Shown here in pieces: positions 45,916 through 57,329 of a DNA stretch of 64,000 nucleotides. The DNA is from Rhizobacter sp. GTDB lineage: Bacteria > Pseudomonadota > Gammaproteobacteria > Burkholderiales > Burkholderiaceae_C. A program made the position numbers and the translations under genes. The stretch lies in NCBI GenBank assembly GCA_023954175.1, contig JAMLIM010000007.1:1-64000 (forward strand), given 5' to 3'. Below the pieces are notes generated by a model. That model saw nothing but the letters and a program-made list of their open reading frames with translations, had not been told where the DNA came from and made no database searches. Positions within the stretch are counted from its first letter, which is position 1; each line of letters begins with the position of its first letter.

Positions 45916-47196
45916 ATGAACCACTCCAAGAACGAACAACTGATGGCCCGCAAGGCCGCGGCGACGCCGCGCGGCGTCGGCGTGATGGCGAGCTTCTTTG
46001 CCGAGCGCGCCGACAACGCCGAACTGTGGGACGTCGAAGGCCGCCGCTTCATCGACTTCGCCGGCGGCATCGCGGTGATGAACACCGGCCACGGCAACCC
46101 GAAGGTGCTCGCCGCGATCGAGGAGCAGCTGAAGCGCTTCACGCACACCTGTTACCAGGTCGTGCCCTACGAGAGCTATATCGCGCTCGCCGAGAAGCTC
46201 AATTCGATGACGCCCGGCACGCACGCGAAGAAGACGGCGCTTTTCTCGACCGGCGCCGAGGCGATCGAGAACGCGATCAAGATCGCGCGCTCGTACACCA
46301 AGCGCAGTGGCGTGATCGCCTTCTCCGGCGCGTTCCACGGGCGCAGCATGTTCGCCGTCTCGCTCACCGGCAAGGTGGCTCCCTACAAGCTCGGCTTCGG
46401 GCCGTTCCCGCCCGAGATCTATCACGCACCGTTTCCGGGTGAAGGGGTCGCACTCGACGACGTCAAGAAGGCCGTCGGCCACATCTTCAAGGCCGACATC
46501 GAGCCGAGCCGGGTGGCCGCGATCGTGTTCGAGCCGGTGCAGGGCGAAGGCGGCTTCAACGTGATCCAGGCCGAAGCCGTGCGCTGGCTGCGCGCGCTGT
46601 GCGACGAGCATGGCATCGTGCTGATCGCCGACGAGATCCAGACCGGCTTCGGCCGCACCGGCAAGATGTTCGCGATGGAGCACTACGGCGTCGTGCCCGA
46701 CCTGATGACGATCGCCAAGTCGCTCGCCGGCGGCGTGCCGCTGTCGGCGGTGACGGGCAAGGCCGAGATCATGGACGCGCCGGCGCCCGGCGGCCTCGGC
46801 GGCACCTACGCCGGCAACCCGCTCGCGGTCGCCGCCGCGCATGCGGTGATCGACGTCATGCGCGAAGACAAGCTGCCCGAACGCGGGCAACGGCTCGGCG
46901 ACCGGCTCAAGGCCATGCTCGGCACGATGCGCAAGGAGGTGCCCCAGATCGCCGACATCCGCGGCCTGGGCGCGATGGTCGCGGTCGAGTTCAGGCAAGC
47001 GGGCAATGGCGAGCCCGATGCCGACCTCACGAAGCGGGTGCAGGCGCAGGCGCTCGAGCGCAACCTGATCCTGCTTTCGTGCGGCGTCGACGCCAACGTG
47101 CTGCGCTTCCTGTTCCCGCTCACCGTGCAGGATGCGATCTTCGACGAAGCCCTGGACATCCTGAGAACTTCGCTGCGCGCCGCCGTGGCGCAATGA
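45916..47196 (+). CDS. gabT: 4-aminobutyrate--2-oxoglutarate transaminase GabT
   Basis: This 426-residue class III PLP aminotransferase converts GABA to succinate semialdehyde. It shows FIDFAGGIAVMNTGHGNPKV, LFSTGAEAIENAIKIARSYT, FSGAFHGRSMFAVSLTGK, IADEIQTGFGRTGKMFAMEH, and the PLP lysine in TIAKSLAGGVPLSAVTG. It receives GABA made by PuuD and feeds GabD. It overlaps the following exporter gene (ATGA), which ties that transporter to this pathway. Confidence 0.93.
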   Translation: MNHSKNEQLMARKAAATPRGVGVMASFFAERADNAELWDVEGRRFIDFAGGIAVMNTGHGNPKVLAAIEEQLKRFTHTCYQVVPYESYIALAEKLNSMTPGTHAKKTALFSTGAEAIENAIKIARSYTKRSGVIAFSGAFHGRSMFAVSLTGKVAPYKLGFGPFPPEIYHAPFPGEGVALDDVKKAVGHIFKADIEPSRVAAIVFEPVQGEGGFNVIQAEAVRWLRALCDEHGIVLIADEIQTGFGRTGKMFAMEHYGVVPDLMTIAKSLAGGVPLSAVTGKAEIMDAPAPGGLGGTYAGNPLAVAAAHAVIDVMREDKLPERGQRLGDRLKAMLGTMRKEVPQIADIRGLGAMVAVEFRQAGNGEPDADLTKRVQAQALERNLILLSCGVDANVLRFLFPLTVQDAIFDEALDILRTSLRAAVAQ

Positions 47197-48140
47197 CGGC
47201 CCAGGGCGGCGCGCCGTCACCGGCCGCGCGCGCTGCGCACGCCCCGTGGTGGGCCTACGCGAGCCTTGCCGCGAGCATGACGCTCGTCGGCAGCTACGTC
47301 GGCCTGTCCAAGCTGCTGGTCGCCGTCTTTCCGGTATTCCTGCTCGCATGGCTGCGCTTCGGCATCGCCGCCGTCGCGATGCTCGGCTGGCTGCGGCGTG
47401 CGCCGGGCGACCCGCCGCTCTCGGCGCGCGACCGCAAGTTGCTGTTCTGGGAGAGCTTCCTCGGCAACTTCATGTTCTCGATCTGCATGCTGTTCGGCGT
47501 TGCACTCACCTCGGCGCTGGCAGCGGGGGTGATCATGGCGGCGATCCCGGCCGCGGTCGCGCTGCTGTCCTGGCTCACGCTTGGCGAACGCATCGCCCGG
47601 CGCGTGGCGCTCGGCATCGCCTGCGCGATGGCCGGCATCGCCCTGCTCTCGCTGACGCGCAGCCCGGCCGGCCCGGCCGTCACCGAAAGCGGCACGCGCT
47701 GGCTGGGCAACCTGCTGCTGATCGGCGCGGTGCTGTGCGAGGCGAGCTATGTCGTCATCGGCAAGCAGCTCACCGCAAACGTCTCGGCCAAGCGCATCAG
47801 CGCGCTCGTCAATCTGTGGGGCCTCGCGCTCGTCACGCCGATGGGGCTGTGGATGGCGCTGTCGTTCGACTTCGGCACCGTCTCGTCCGCGATGTGGGCG
47901 TTGCTGCTCTTTTATGCGCTCGCCGCAAGCACGGTGACGGTGTGGCTGTGGATGACGGGCCTGAAGCACGTGCCTGCGGCGGCGGCCGGCGTCTACAGCG
48001 TGATGCTGCCGGTCAGCGCGGCAGCCGTCGGTGTGCTCGTGCTCGGCGAATCATTCGGCGCGGCGCACGGCGTCGCCTTCGTGCTGGCGCTCGCCGGCGT
48101 CGTGCTCGCGACCCGCCCCGACCTGCGTCCGCCGCCCTAG
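47193..48140 (+). CDS. EamA/DMT-family transporter coupled to gabT
   Basis: This 315-residue membrane protein has ten helices in two EamA repeats (LAASMTLVGSYVGLSKLLVA, FMFSICMLFGVALTSALAAG; LLIGAVLCEASYVVIGKQLT, KHVPAAAAGVYSVMLPVSAA). The start lies within the gabT stop. An exporter for an overflow product of polyamine or GABA breakdown is plausible from the coupling, but DMT substrates cannot be read from sequence. Confidence 0.82.
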   Translation: MTAQGGAPSPAARAAHAPWWAYASLAASMTLVGSYVGLSKLLVAVFPVFLLAWLRFGIAAVAMLGWLRRAPGDPPLSARDRKLLFWESFLGNFMFSICMLFGVALTSALAAGVIMAAIPAAVALLSWLTLGERIARRVALGIACAMAGIALLSLTRSPAGPAVTESGTRWLGNLLLIGAVLCEASYVVIGKQLTANVSAKRISALVNLWGLALVTPMGLWMALSFDFGTVSSAMWALLLFYALAASTVTVWLWMTGLKHVPAAAAGVYSVMLPVSAAAVGVLVLGESFGAAHGVAFVLALAGVVLATRPDLRPPP

Positions 48141-48176
48141 ACTCGTCACACGACGGGCGACGGGCGTGGTGGCAAC

Positions 48177-49178
48177 TCAGGCCGGGACGGCGAACTGCGC
48201 CAGCGCCTCGCGCGCCTGCGCCGCGACGGCGCGCGGCGGCATGAGCTTCATGCGGTGATCCGACCACACCTGGCGCCAGCGCCGCGCACCCGGCCGGCCG
48301 TTCCACAGGCCGAGCGCATGGCGCATCGCATGCGACCAGGGTGTGCCTTCGCGATGGAGGCGCTCGAGGTGATCGAGCCACCGATCCTCGACCTGCTCGC
48401 GCGAGACTGCCGGTCCGGGCACGCCGAAGAACGTCTCATCCCAGGCGGCCATCGCCCAGGGCTCGTGATACGCATGGCGGCCCAGCATCACGCCATCGAC
48501 ATGCCGCAGATGCGCCGCGATCGCCGCATCGCTCGCGACGCCGCCGTTGAGCACGATGGTCAGCGCCGGGAAGTCCCGCTTGAGGCGATAGACCACCTCA
48601 TGGCGCAGCGGCGGCACCTCGCGGTTCTCCTTCGGGCTGAGGCCCTGCAGCCACGCATTGCGTGCATGAACGATGAACACGCTGCAACCTGCGTCTGCCA
48701 CGGTGCCGATGAAATCGCGCACGAAAGCGTAGCTCTCGACGCGCCCGACGCCGATGCGGTGCTTGACCGTGACCGGCAGGCCCTCGGCCGCATCCTGCAT
48801 CGCGCGCACGCAATCGGCGACCAGCGGCGCTTCGGACATCAGGCAGGCGCCGAACGCGCCACGCTGAACACGCTCGCTCGGGCAACCGCAGTTGAGGTTC
48901 ACCTCGTCGTAGCCCCAGCGCAGCGCGAGACGTGTGCAGGCGGCCAGGTCTTCAGGCTCGCTGCCGCCGAGTTGCAATGCGAGTGGATGCTCGACGACGT
49001 CGAAATCCAGGTGGCGCGGCACGTCGCCATGCAGCAGCGCACCGGTCGTCACCATCTCGGTGTAGAGCCGGGTGCGCCGCGTCAGCAGCCTGTGGAACAC
49101 GCGGCAATGCCTGTCCGTCCAGTCCATCATCGGAGCGACGGACAGGCGCCAGGCGTCGGGTGCGTGAGTCGAGGTCAT
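48177..49178 (-). CDS. dusA: tRNA-dihydrouridine(20/20a) synthase DusA
   Basis: This 333-residue FMN/NADPH enzyme reduces uridines in the tRNA D-loop. It shows RLSVAPMMDWTDRHCRVFHR, LALQLGGSEPEDLAACTRLA, the catalytic cysteine in NLNCGCPSERVQRGAFGACL, TVKHRIGVGRVESY and the FMN site VMLGRHAYHEPW. The PMMDWTDRH opening and WLQGLSPKENREVPPL mark the DusA subgroup. ATG 49178 gives the family's normal length. Confidence 0.95.
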   Translation of the reverse strand: MTSTHAPDAWRLSVAPMMDWTDRHCRVFHRLLTRRTRLYTEMVTTGALLHGDVPRHLDFDVVEHPLALQLGGSEPEDLAACTRLALRWGYDEVNLNCGCPSERVQRGAFGACLMSEAPLVADCVRAMQDAAEGLPVTVKHRIGVGRVESYAFVRDFIGTVADAGCSVFIVHARNAWLQGLSPKENREVPPLRHEVVYRLKRDFPALTIVLNGGVASDAAIAAHLRHVDGVMLGRHAYHEPWAMAAWDETFFGVPGPAVSREQVEDRWLDHLERLHREGTPWSHAMRHALGLWNGRPGARRWRQVWSDHRMKLMPPRAVAAQAREALAQFAVPA

Positions 49179-49446
49179 CGTCGAAAGGGATCTGGATCGC
49201 ACGGCGAGGCGAAGCCGTCGTGTGCGTTGCGTCGCAGGCGTGATTGTCGCCGGGCAGGGCCGGGACGCTCTGCCGGCCGCCGTCCATCGCGCCTTGGAGC
49301 GCAGCCGCGCACACCACAAGGCGGGATTTCTGCGCGCTCTTCGCCACCGCGGCGACTTGCGACAGCGCGGATCATGGGCAGAATAGTCCCTCCGCCCTGC
49401 GCTTTCGCGCTGGGCGGCCGGCAAACTCAGCGCGATGAGGGCAGTC

Positions 49447-50034
49447 ATGGCAAGCGAACAACGCGCGGCAAATGCCGCATTCCAGCATGCGGCCGACGAG
49501 GCCGTGAGCCTCACGCCGGGTACGTCGGTCAGCGCCAAGCCGATCAGCGGCGAGACCTACCCCATGATGCGCCAGCTCGGCGGGCGGGCCTACCAGTTGC
49601 TCGCCGCCGCGCGCGCGGCCGACCACTTCATCGCCCAGGAGAGCGAGCAGGACCGCGATACCGGCACCTGGCTGATATCGACCGCCGTCACGCTGGCCGA
49701 GGAGATGACCGACGACATCGACGGCATGGCCAAGAACATCAGGGCCAGCACGAACGACGCGACGCTGGCGCAGGGTTTCCAGAAACTGCGCGCGCGTGCC
49801 CACCAGCTGTACGCGGCGACACGGGCGGCCGATCACTTCCTGGAGCAGGAGAGCAACGTCGATCGCAGCACCGGCTCCTGGCTCATCGCCTGCGCACTCG
49901 GCCTCGCCGACAAGCTCGCCAACGAGCTCGAGGATCTGGCCAACGGCATGCGTCGGGGCGCCGGCGACGCCGCGATGCCGACCTCCGATCGCCGCCCTGG
50001 GCCGGGCAGCACATCGCATTCCGCGATGGTCTGA
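49447..50034 (+). CDS. Uncharacterised protein made of a tandem internal repeat
   Basis: I do not recognise this 195-residue protein. Residues 47-98 and 117-168 are two copies of one module offset by exactly 70 residues, 26 of 52 positions identical by my count: RAYQLLAAARAADHFIAQES matches RAHQLYAATRAADHFLEQES, and DRDTGTWLISTAVTLAEEM matches DRSTGSWLIACALGLADKL. Each copy predicts two helices joined by a [ST]G[ST]W turn, with conserved DHF and Glu that could bind a ligand or metal. It has no signal peptide or membrane span. ATG 49447 has GAGG upstream. It is divergent from dusA. Confidence 0.75.
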   Translation: MASEQRAANAAFQHAADEAVSLTPGTSVSAKPISGETYPMMRQLGGRAYQLLAAARAADHFIAQESEQDRDTGTWLISTAVTLAEEMTDDIDGMAKNIRASTNDATLAQGFQKLRARAHQLYAATRAADHFLEQESNVDRSTGSWLIACALGLADKLANELEDLANGMRRGAGDAAMPTSDRRPGPGSTSHSAMV

Positions 50035-50093
50035 CGCGCCGAGCGGTTGCGGCTTCGGAGCGGCGCGGTTGCGCGCACTTCGGGCGCAGCGGG

Positions 50094-51002
50094 TCAGGCG
50101 ATCGGGCTCACCACCGGCAGTTCGACTTCTGCGCGCAGCGCGAGCAGTTCGTTGACCACAAGCGCGCCGATGACGAGCGTGCCGCCGACGAGCGTCGCGA
50201 CGCTCGGCGCTTCGCCGGCGCCGAGCCAGGCCCAGGTCACGCCGAGAATCACCTCGAGCAGGCCGAGCAGCGACACCTCCGGCCCCGGCAGCACGCGCGC
50301 CGCGCGAACGACGAGCAGGCAAGGTACGGCGAGCTGAAACACGCCGAGCAGGGCGAGCAGCGTCAGGTCGTGCGCAGACGCCTGAAAGGGCGTCGCCCAG
50401 GGCAGCACACCGAGCATCGAGACCAGCGCGCCGATCAGCACGGCACTCATCATGTCCTTGCCTTCTTCCGTCTTGCCGTGCTGGACGTGCTGCAGCAGCG
50501 TCCAGTTGATCGCCGCCGCGACGGGCACGCAAAACGCCACCGCGATGCCGATCAACTGATCGGCGTCCTTTGCGCCGGCCTCGTTCCCGAACATCCACGC
50601 AATGCCCGCACCGGCGACGCCGATCGCGCCCCAGGTGCGCGCGGCGAGCCGATGGCCGAGGACGAAACGCGACATCAGGGCCGTCAGCAAGGGCCCGATC
50701 GACATCGTGACAAGCACGTTCGCGACCGAGGTCAGCGTGATCCCGACCATGAACGCGGTGAACATCACCGACCAGCACAGACCCGAAGCCCACACCGGCC
50801 ACGGCGAGCGCGCCAGCCGGCGCCAGAACGCCGCCCCGCGCATCACGCTGAACGCGATCGACAGCGCGAGCGCGTTGAATGCGCTGCGCCAGAACGTGAT
50901 TTCGAAGCTGCGCGCCGCCTCGAGATGGCGCGTCACGACGCCTGCGATGCTCCACAGCAGCGTCGCGACCACCATCAGAAAAACCGCCTTGCGATGCGTC
51001 AT
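50094..51002 (-). CDS. EamA/DMT-family transporter
   Basis: This 302-residue, ten-helix protein has the EamA double repeat: FLMVVATLLWSIAGVVTRHL and LTSVANVLVTMSIGPLLTAL in the first half, PVAAAINWTLLQHVQHGK and LLGLLEVILGVTWAWLGAGE in the second. It is probably a metabolite exporter. It sits 22 bases downstream of typA on the same strand, so read-through from the typA unit is possible. It differs clearly from the other two DMT proteins in the window. Confidence 0.85.
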   Translation of the reverse strand: MTHRKAVFLMVVATLLWSIAGVVTRHLEAARSFEITFWRSAFNALALSIAFSVMRGAAFWRRLARSPWPVWASGLCWSVMFTAFMVGITLTSVANVLVTMSIGPLLTALMSRFVLGHRLAARTWGAIGVAGAGIAWMFGNEAGAKDADQLIGIAVAFCVPVAAAINWTLLQHVQHGKTEEGKDMMSAVLIGALVSMLGVLPWATPFQASAHDLTLLALLGVFQLAVPCLLVVRAARVLPGPEVSLLGLLEVILGVTWAWLGAGEAPSVATLVGGTLVIGALVVNELLALRAEVELPVVSPIA

Positions 51003-51024
51003 CGCAGCACCTCTGCAGGAGTGA

Positions 51025-52842
<1,818 letters not shown>

Positions 52843-52873
52843 GCTTTGCTTTCGTTCTTTCGTACTTTCGGAT

Positions 52874-53833
52874 TCAGGCGAGGACTTCGTGGCCTCGCGC
52901 ATTGACCTGCAACAGGGCCTGCACTTCGGGCGGGCTGAGCAGCCGGTCGGCGATCAACTCGCCACCGGCGATGTGCGCGCTGCCGAGGAACGCGCCGCGC
53001 TGCGGCCCGTAGACGCGCACCTGCGCCGCATCGGCCGCATCGATGCGCCGGCGCAGGCCGCTCAGGAAGCGCCCCGCCTCGTCGTCGGCCAGGCGCACCG
53101 CGGGCCAGTCGGCCAGCAAGGTGTCGGCCGGTTGCAGCAGCGCGTCTCGCGCCGGCTCATCGAGCGCGGCGAGCGCCTCCAACGTGATCGACGCCTCGAC
53201 GCGCAACGCGCCGCTCGCGGTGCGGCGCAGCGCCGCGAGATGCGCGCCGCAGCCGAGCGCTTCGCCGATGTCTTCGGCAAGCGTGCGGATGTAGGTGCCC
53301 TTGCTGCAGCGCACGTCGAGCACGAGGCGTTCTTCGCGCCATTCGACGATGTCGATCGCGAGGATGCGCACCTCGCGCGGCGCGCGCTCGATCTCGATGC
53401 CGGCGCGCGCATAGTCGTACAGCGCGCGGCCCTCGAGCTTCAGCGCCGAGTGCATCGGCGGCACCTGGCTGATGACGCCGACGAAGCGGCGGCAGACGGC
53501 GTCGATCTGCTCGCGCGTGACCTTGACCGGACGCTCGCGCAGCACCTCGCCCTCGGCATCTCCCGTGCTCGTCGTGCGGCCGAGCGCGAGCGTCGCGCGG
53601 TACGCCTTGTCGGCGTCGAGGCTGACCTGCGAGAACTTGGTCGCGGCGCCGAAGCACAGCGGCAGCAGGCCGGTCGCGAGCGGGTCGAGCGTGCCGGTGT
53701 GGCCGGCCTTCTCGGCGCGATAGAGGCGTTTGGCCCTTTGCAAGGCGTCGTTGCTCGACAGGCCAAGCGGCTTGTCGAGCAGCAGGACGCCATGCACCGG
53801 GCGGCGCACGATGCGGACGCGTTCGGGTTTCAC
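52874..53833 (-). CDS. truB: tRNA pseudouridine(55) synthase TruB
   Basis: This 319-residue enzyme makes pseudouridine 55 in the T-loop of tRNAs. It has [20 protein letters not shown], the catalytic aspartate in [56 protein letters not shown], and a C-terminal PUA-like part. The start is GTG 53833 (VKPERVRI), closed off upstream by an in-frame stop, with only a weak ribosome site. Confidence 0.95.
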   Translation of the reverse strand: MKPERVRIVRRPVHGVLLLDKPLGLSSNDALQRAKRLYRAEKAGHTGTLDPLATGLLPLCFGAATKFSQVSLDADKAYRATLALGRTTSTGDAEGEVLRERPVKVTREQIDAVCRRFVGVISQVPPMHSALKLEGRALYDYARAGIEIERAPREVRILAIDIVEWREERLVLDVRCSKGTYIRTLAEDIGEALGCGAHLAALRRTASGALRVEASITLEALAALDEPARDALLQPADTLLADWPAVRLADDEAGRFLSGLRRRIDAADAAQVRVYGPQRGAFLGSAHIAGGELIADRLLSPPEVQALLQVNARGHEVLA

Positions 53834-53952
53834 GCGTTCAGTCCGGCGCCGCGCCGCCCGAGGTCAGGCCGCGCGCCCAGGGCAAGGCAGGCGCAGCTTC
53901 GCGACCCTCGAGGCCGCGCAGGTGAGTCGCGATGCGCTTGGCGGGCGTCATC

Positions 53953-54318
53953 CTAGTCTTCCTTCGCCCGCGTGGCGTTGGCTTCCTGGATCAGCGCGTT
54001 CAGCTCGGCGGCGCGTTCGGTCGTGCGGTCGAACAGGAAGTGCAGCGTCGGCACGGTGTGGATGCTCAGGCGCTTGAAGAGGCCGTTGCGCAGGTAGCCC
54101 GCGGCCTCGTTGAGCGCGGTTTCGCACTCCTTGGCGTCGCCGACGAGCACGGAGAAATAGACCTTGGCGTGCGCGTAGTCGGGCGTGACTTCGACCAGGT
54201 GCAGGGTGACGAGGCCGATGCGCGGGTCCTTCAGCTCGCGGATCAACTCGGCCAGATCACGCTGGATCTGGTCGGCGATGCGAAAGCCGCGGTTGGGGAT
54301 GGATCGCTTGTGTCGCAT
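53953..54318 (-). CDS. rbfA: 30S ribosome-binding factor RbfA
   Basis: This 121-residue KH-like protein is needed for late 30S maturation and 16S 5' processing. It shows [40 protein letters not shown] and the C-terminal [23 protein letters not shown] 54318 ([11 protein letters not shown]) is preferred to an in-frame ATG at 54357, which would extend towards infB without conserved sequence. It lies in the standard infB-rbfA-truB order. Confidence 0.95.
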   Translation of the reverse strand: MRHKRSIPNRGFRIADQIQRDLAELIRELKDPRIGLVTLHLVEVTPDYAHAKVYFSVLVGDAKECETALNEAAGYLRNGLFKRLSIHTVPTLHFLFDRTTERAAELNALIQEANATRAKED

Positions 54319-54400
54319 GGTGTGTTGCGCTGTCGCTCCATGCACAAACCCCGCCAACTTTTCGGAGGGCGGGGCTTGTTCAGGGGGAGCAAGTGCCGCG

Positions 54401-57280
54401 TCAGAGCGTTCGTGCCACTTCCTTGACCTCGAAGAACTCGAGCTGATCGCCCTCGGCGATGTCGTTGTAGTTCTTCAGCTTGATGCCGCACTCGAAGCCT
54501 TCCTTGACCTCGCGCACGTCGTCCTTCTCGCGCCGCACCGAATCGACCTCGCCGGTGTAGACGACGACGTTCTCGCGCAGCAGGCGGAAGCGCGCGCCGC
54601 GACGCACGACGCCCGACGTGACCATGCTGCCGGCGACGGTGCCGATCTTGGAGGCGACGAACACCTTGCGGATCTCGGCCGTGCCGATGACTTCCTCGCG
54701 CTGTTCGGGCGCGAGCATGCCCGTCATCGCCGCCTTCACCTCGTCGACCGCGTCGTAGATGATGTTGTAGTAGCGGATGTCGACGCCGTTGCCTTCGGCG
54801 AGCTTCCTCGCGCCCGCATCGGCGCGCACGTTGAAGCCGATGACGACTGCCTTCGACGCGATCGCGAGGTTGATGTCGCTTTCGCTGATGCCGCCCACCG
54901 CGCCGTGCACGACACGCACCTTGACCTCGTCGGTCGACAGCTTGAGCAGTGATTGCGCGAGCGCTTCCTGCGAGCCCTGGACGTCGGCCTTGACGATGAG
55001 CGACAGCGTCTGCGACGCGCCGGCGGCGTCGAACATGTTCTCCAGGTTCGCGGCCTGCTGGCGGTTGAGCTTGACATCGCGGTACTTGCCCTGGCGGAAG
55101 GTCGCGATCTCCCGCGCCCGGCGCTCGTCGGCGAGCACCATGAACTCGTCGCCCGCCTGCGGCACTTCGGTCAGGCCCTGGATCTCGACCGGGATCGACG
55201 CCCCGGCTTCGGTGCAGGGCTTGCCGTTCTCGTCGAGCATCGCGCGCACGCGCCCGTAGCTCGACCCGGCGAGCACGACGTCGCCGCGCTTCAAGGTGCC
55301 CGACTGCACGAGCACGGTCGCCACCGGGCCGCGGCCCTTGTCGAGCTGCGCTTCGATCACGAGGCCCTTGGCCGGTGCGTCGACCGGCGCCTTCAGCTCG
55401 AGCACCTCGGCCTGCAGCAGCACCTGCTCGAGCAGCTGGTCGATGCCGGCACCGGTCTTGGCCGAGACCGGCACGAATGGCGACTCGCCCCCGAATTCCT
55501 CGGGCACGACGCCTTCGGCGACGAGTTCGGACTTGAGCCGCTCGACGTTCGCCTCGGGCTTGTCCATCTTGTTCATCGCGACGACGAGCGGCACGCCGGC
55601 GTCCTTCGCGTGGGCGATCGCCTCCTTCGTCTGCGGCATCACGCCGTCGTCGGCGGCGACCACCAGGATCACGATGTCGGTCGCCTTCGCGCCGCGCGCG
55701 CGCATCGCGGTGAACGCGGCGTGGCCCGGCGTGTCGAGGAAGGTGACCATCCCGCGCGGCGTCTCGACGTGATAGGCGCCGATGTGCTGCGTGATGCCGC
55801 CTGCCTCGCCGGCAGCGACGCGCGAAGTCCGGATGTAGTCGAGCAGCGAGGTCTTGCCATGATCGACGTGGCCCATCACGGTGACGACCGGTGCGCGCGG
55901 CAGCAGTTCGAGGTCGGTCTCGCTCTCGCCCTCTTCGAGGAAGGCCTCGGGGTCGTCGAGCTTGGCGGCGAAGGCCTTGTGGCCCATCTCCTCGACGAGG
56001 ATCATGGCCGTTTCCTGGTCGAGCTGCTGGTTGATCGTGACCATCTGGCCGAGCTTCATCAACTGTTTGATGACCTCGGAGGCCTTGACCGACATCTTGT
56101 GCGCGAGGTCGGCGACGCTGATCGTCTCGGGCACGTGCACCTCCTGCGGCAGCAGCTCGGTCGGCGCGACGTAGGTCGACGGCGCGCCATCGTTGCGATC
56201 CCCTCTGCGCCCGCCACGCGGCGCACGCCAGCCCGGGCGCGACGCGCCACCGCTGTTGAGGGTCTTCAGGCCGCGGCGCTTGGCCGCATCGTCGGCCCAA
56301 CTCGACGACAGCTTCTCGGACTTGATCGACTTCTTCTCGCCCGGCTTGGCCGCCGTGGCGGCGCCAGGGGCGCCCGGCGCACCGGCCTTCTTGTGGATCG
56401 TCCCCTTGATCTCGGCCACCACCGGCTTCCGCGGTTCGGCCTGGTGCGGCACGAGAACGCGCTTGGGCGCGTTCATCATCTGACGGATCGCCGCGGCCTC
56501 GTCCTCGGCCTGCTTGCGACGCTTTGCGAGGTCGGCAAGCCGCTGCTTCTCTTCGTCGACGACGTCGGCAGCCTTGATCACGCGCAGCGCCGGCTTGGCG
56601 GGCTCGGCCGCGTCGGGCGCGGCGGTGTCGTCCGCCGACGGCTCGGCCGTTTGATCGGCCGCGGCTTTCTCAGCCGCCTTCTCTGCAGCCTTGTCCGCCG
56701 CCTTCTTCGCAGCCTTCTCCGATACCTTCTTCTTCGGCGCGGCTGCGGCGGCCAGCGCCTCGGCCGCCAGTTCCGCGGCGGCCTTTTCGACCGCTTCGCG
56801 CTGGCGCAGCTCGGCAGCGTCGCGCTCGGCGCGCTCCTGCTCCTCGCGCTGCTGGCGCTTCTCGGCAATCTCTTCTTCCTGGCGACGCAGCAGTTCGGCC
56901 TGCGCATGCGCCTCTTCCTCGCGGCGGCGGAGTTCGACATCGTCGATCGCCGGCGTCATCGGCTCGGCGGCCGGCGCGTCGTCGCGCTTGATGAAGGTGC
57001 GCTTCTTGCGCACTTCGACCTGAATCGTGCGCGCCTTGCCGCTCGAATCGGCCTGCTTGATCTCGCTCGTCGACTTGCGCGTGAGCGTGATCTTGCGACG
57101 CTCGGCGCCCGCCGTCCCGTGCGCCGAGCGCAGGTGGTCGAGCAGGCGCTCCTTGTCGGATTCGGTCAGCGCATCGTCGGTCGATGCCTTCTCCACGCCG
57201 GCCGACTGGAGCTGCTCGAGCAGCGCCGCGGCCGAGCGGTTGAGCTCTGCAGCGAACTGGGCGACGGTGGTCACGGCCAT
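54401..57280 (-). CDS. infB: Translation initiation factor IF-2
   Basis: This 959-residue GTPase has an N-terminal IF2-N domain ([20 protein letters not shown]). A long charged linker follows, with a [18 protein letters not shown] coiled region and an Ala/Lys repeat (AEKAAEKAA), then the second IF2-N region. The G domain has [17 protein letters not shown] and NKMDKP. Domains III-IV follow and bind fMet-tRNA ([20 protein letters not shown]). The linker is long but within the range of beta-proteobacterial IF-2. Confidence 0.97.
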   Translation of the reverse strand: MAVTTVAQFAAELNRSAAALLEQLQSAGVEKASTDDALTESDKERLLDHLRSAHGTAGAERRKITLTRKSTSEIKQADSSGKARTIQVEVRKKRTFIKRDDAPAAEPMTPAIDDVELRRREEEAHAQAELLRRQEEEIAEKRQQREEQERAERDAAELRQREAVEKAAAELAAEALAAAAAPKKKVSEKAAKKAADKAAEKAAEKAAADQTAEPSADDTAAPDAAEPAKPALRVIKAADVVDEEKQRLADLAKRRKQAEDEAAAIRQMMNAPKRVLVPHQAEPRKPVVAEIKGTIHKKAGAPGAPGAATAAKPGEKKSIKSEKLSSSWADDAAKRRGLKTLNSGGASRPGWRAPRGGRRGDRNDGAPSTYVAPTELLPQEVHVPETISVADLAHKMSVKASEVIKQLMKLGQMVTINQQLDQETAMILVEEMGHKAFAAKLDDPEAFLEEGESETDLELLPRAPVVTVMGHVDHGKTSLLDYIRTSRVAAGEAGGITQHIGAYHVETPRGMVTFLDTPGHAAFTAMRARGAKATDIVILVVAADDGVMPQTKEAIAHAKDAGVPLVVAMNKMDKPEANVERLKSELVAEGVVPEEFGGESPFVPVSAKTGAGIDQLLEQVLLQAEVLELKAPVDAPAKGLVIEAQLDKGRGPVATVLVQSGTLKRGDVVLAGSSYGRVRAMLDENGKPCTEAGASIPVEIQGLTEVPQAGDEFMVLADERRAREIATFRQGKYRDVKLNRQQAANLENMFDAAGASQTLSLIVKADVQGSQEALAQSLLKLSTDEVKVRVVHGAVGGISESDINLAIASKAVVIGFNVRADAGARKLAEGNGVDIRYYNIIYDAVDEVKAAMTGMLAPEQREEVIGTAEIRKVFVASKIGTVAGSMVTSGVVRRGARFRLLRENVVVYTGEVDSVRREKDDVREVKEGFECGIKLKNYNDIAEGDQLEFFEVKEVARTL

Positions 57281-57329
57281 GGGTGCTTTCCTTGCTTCTT
57301 TAGCTTGCGGTGCGGCGAGTTGCGCTCGT

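Noticed and set aside
53841..53951. 37-codon frame between rbfA and truB
   Set aside because: It begins 1 base after the rbfA stop (TAGGATG) and ends just before truB. Its tail is Ala/Gly/Pro-rich with no ribosome site of its own and no known small gene at this locus. It may be only a translational bridge.
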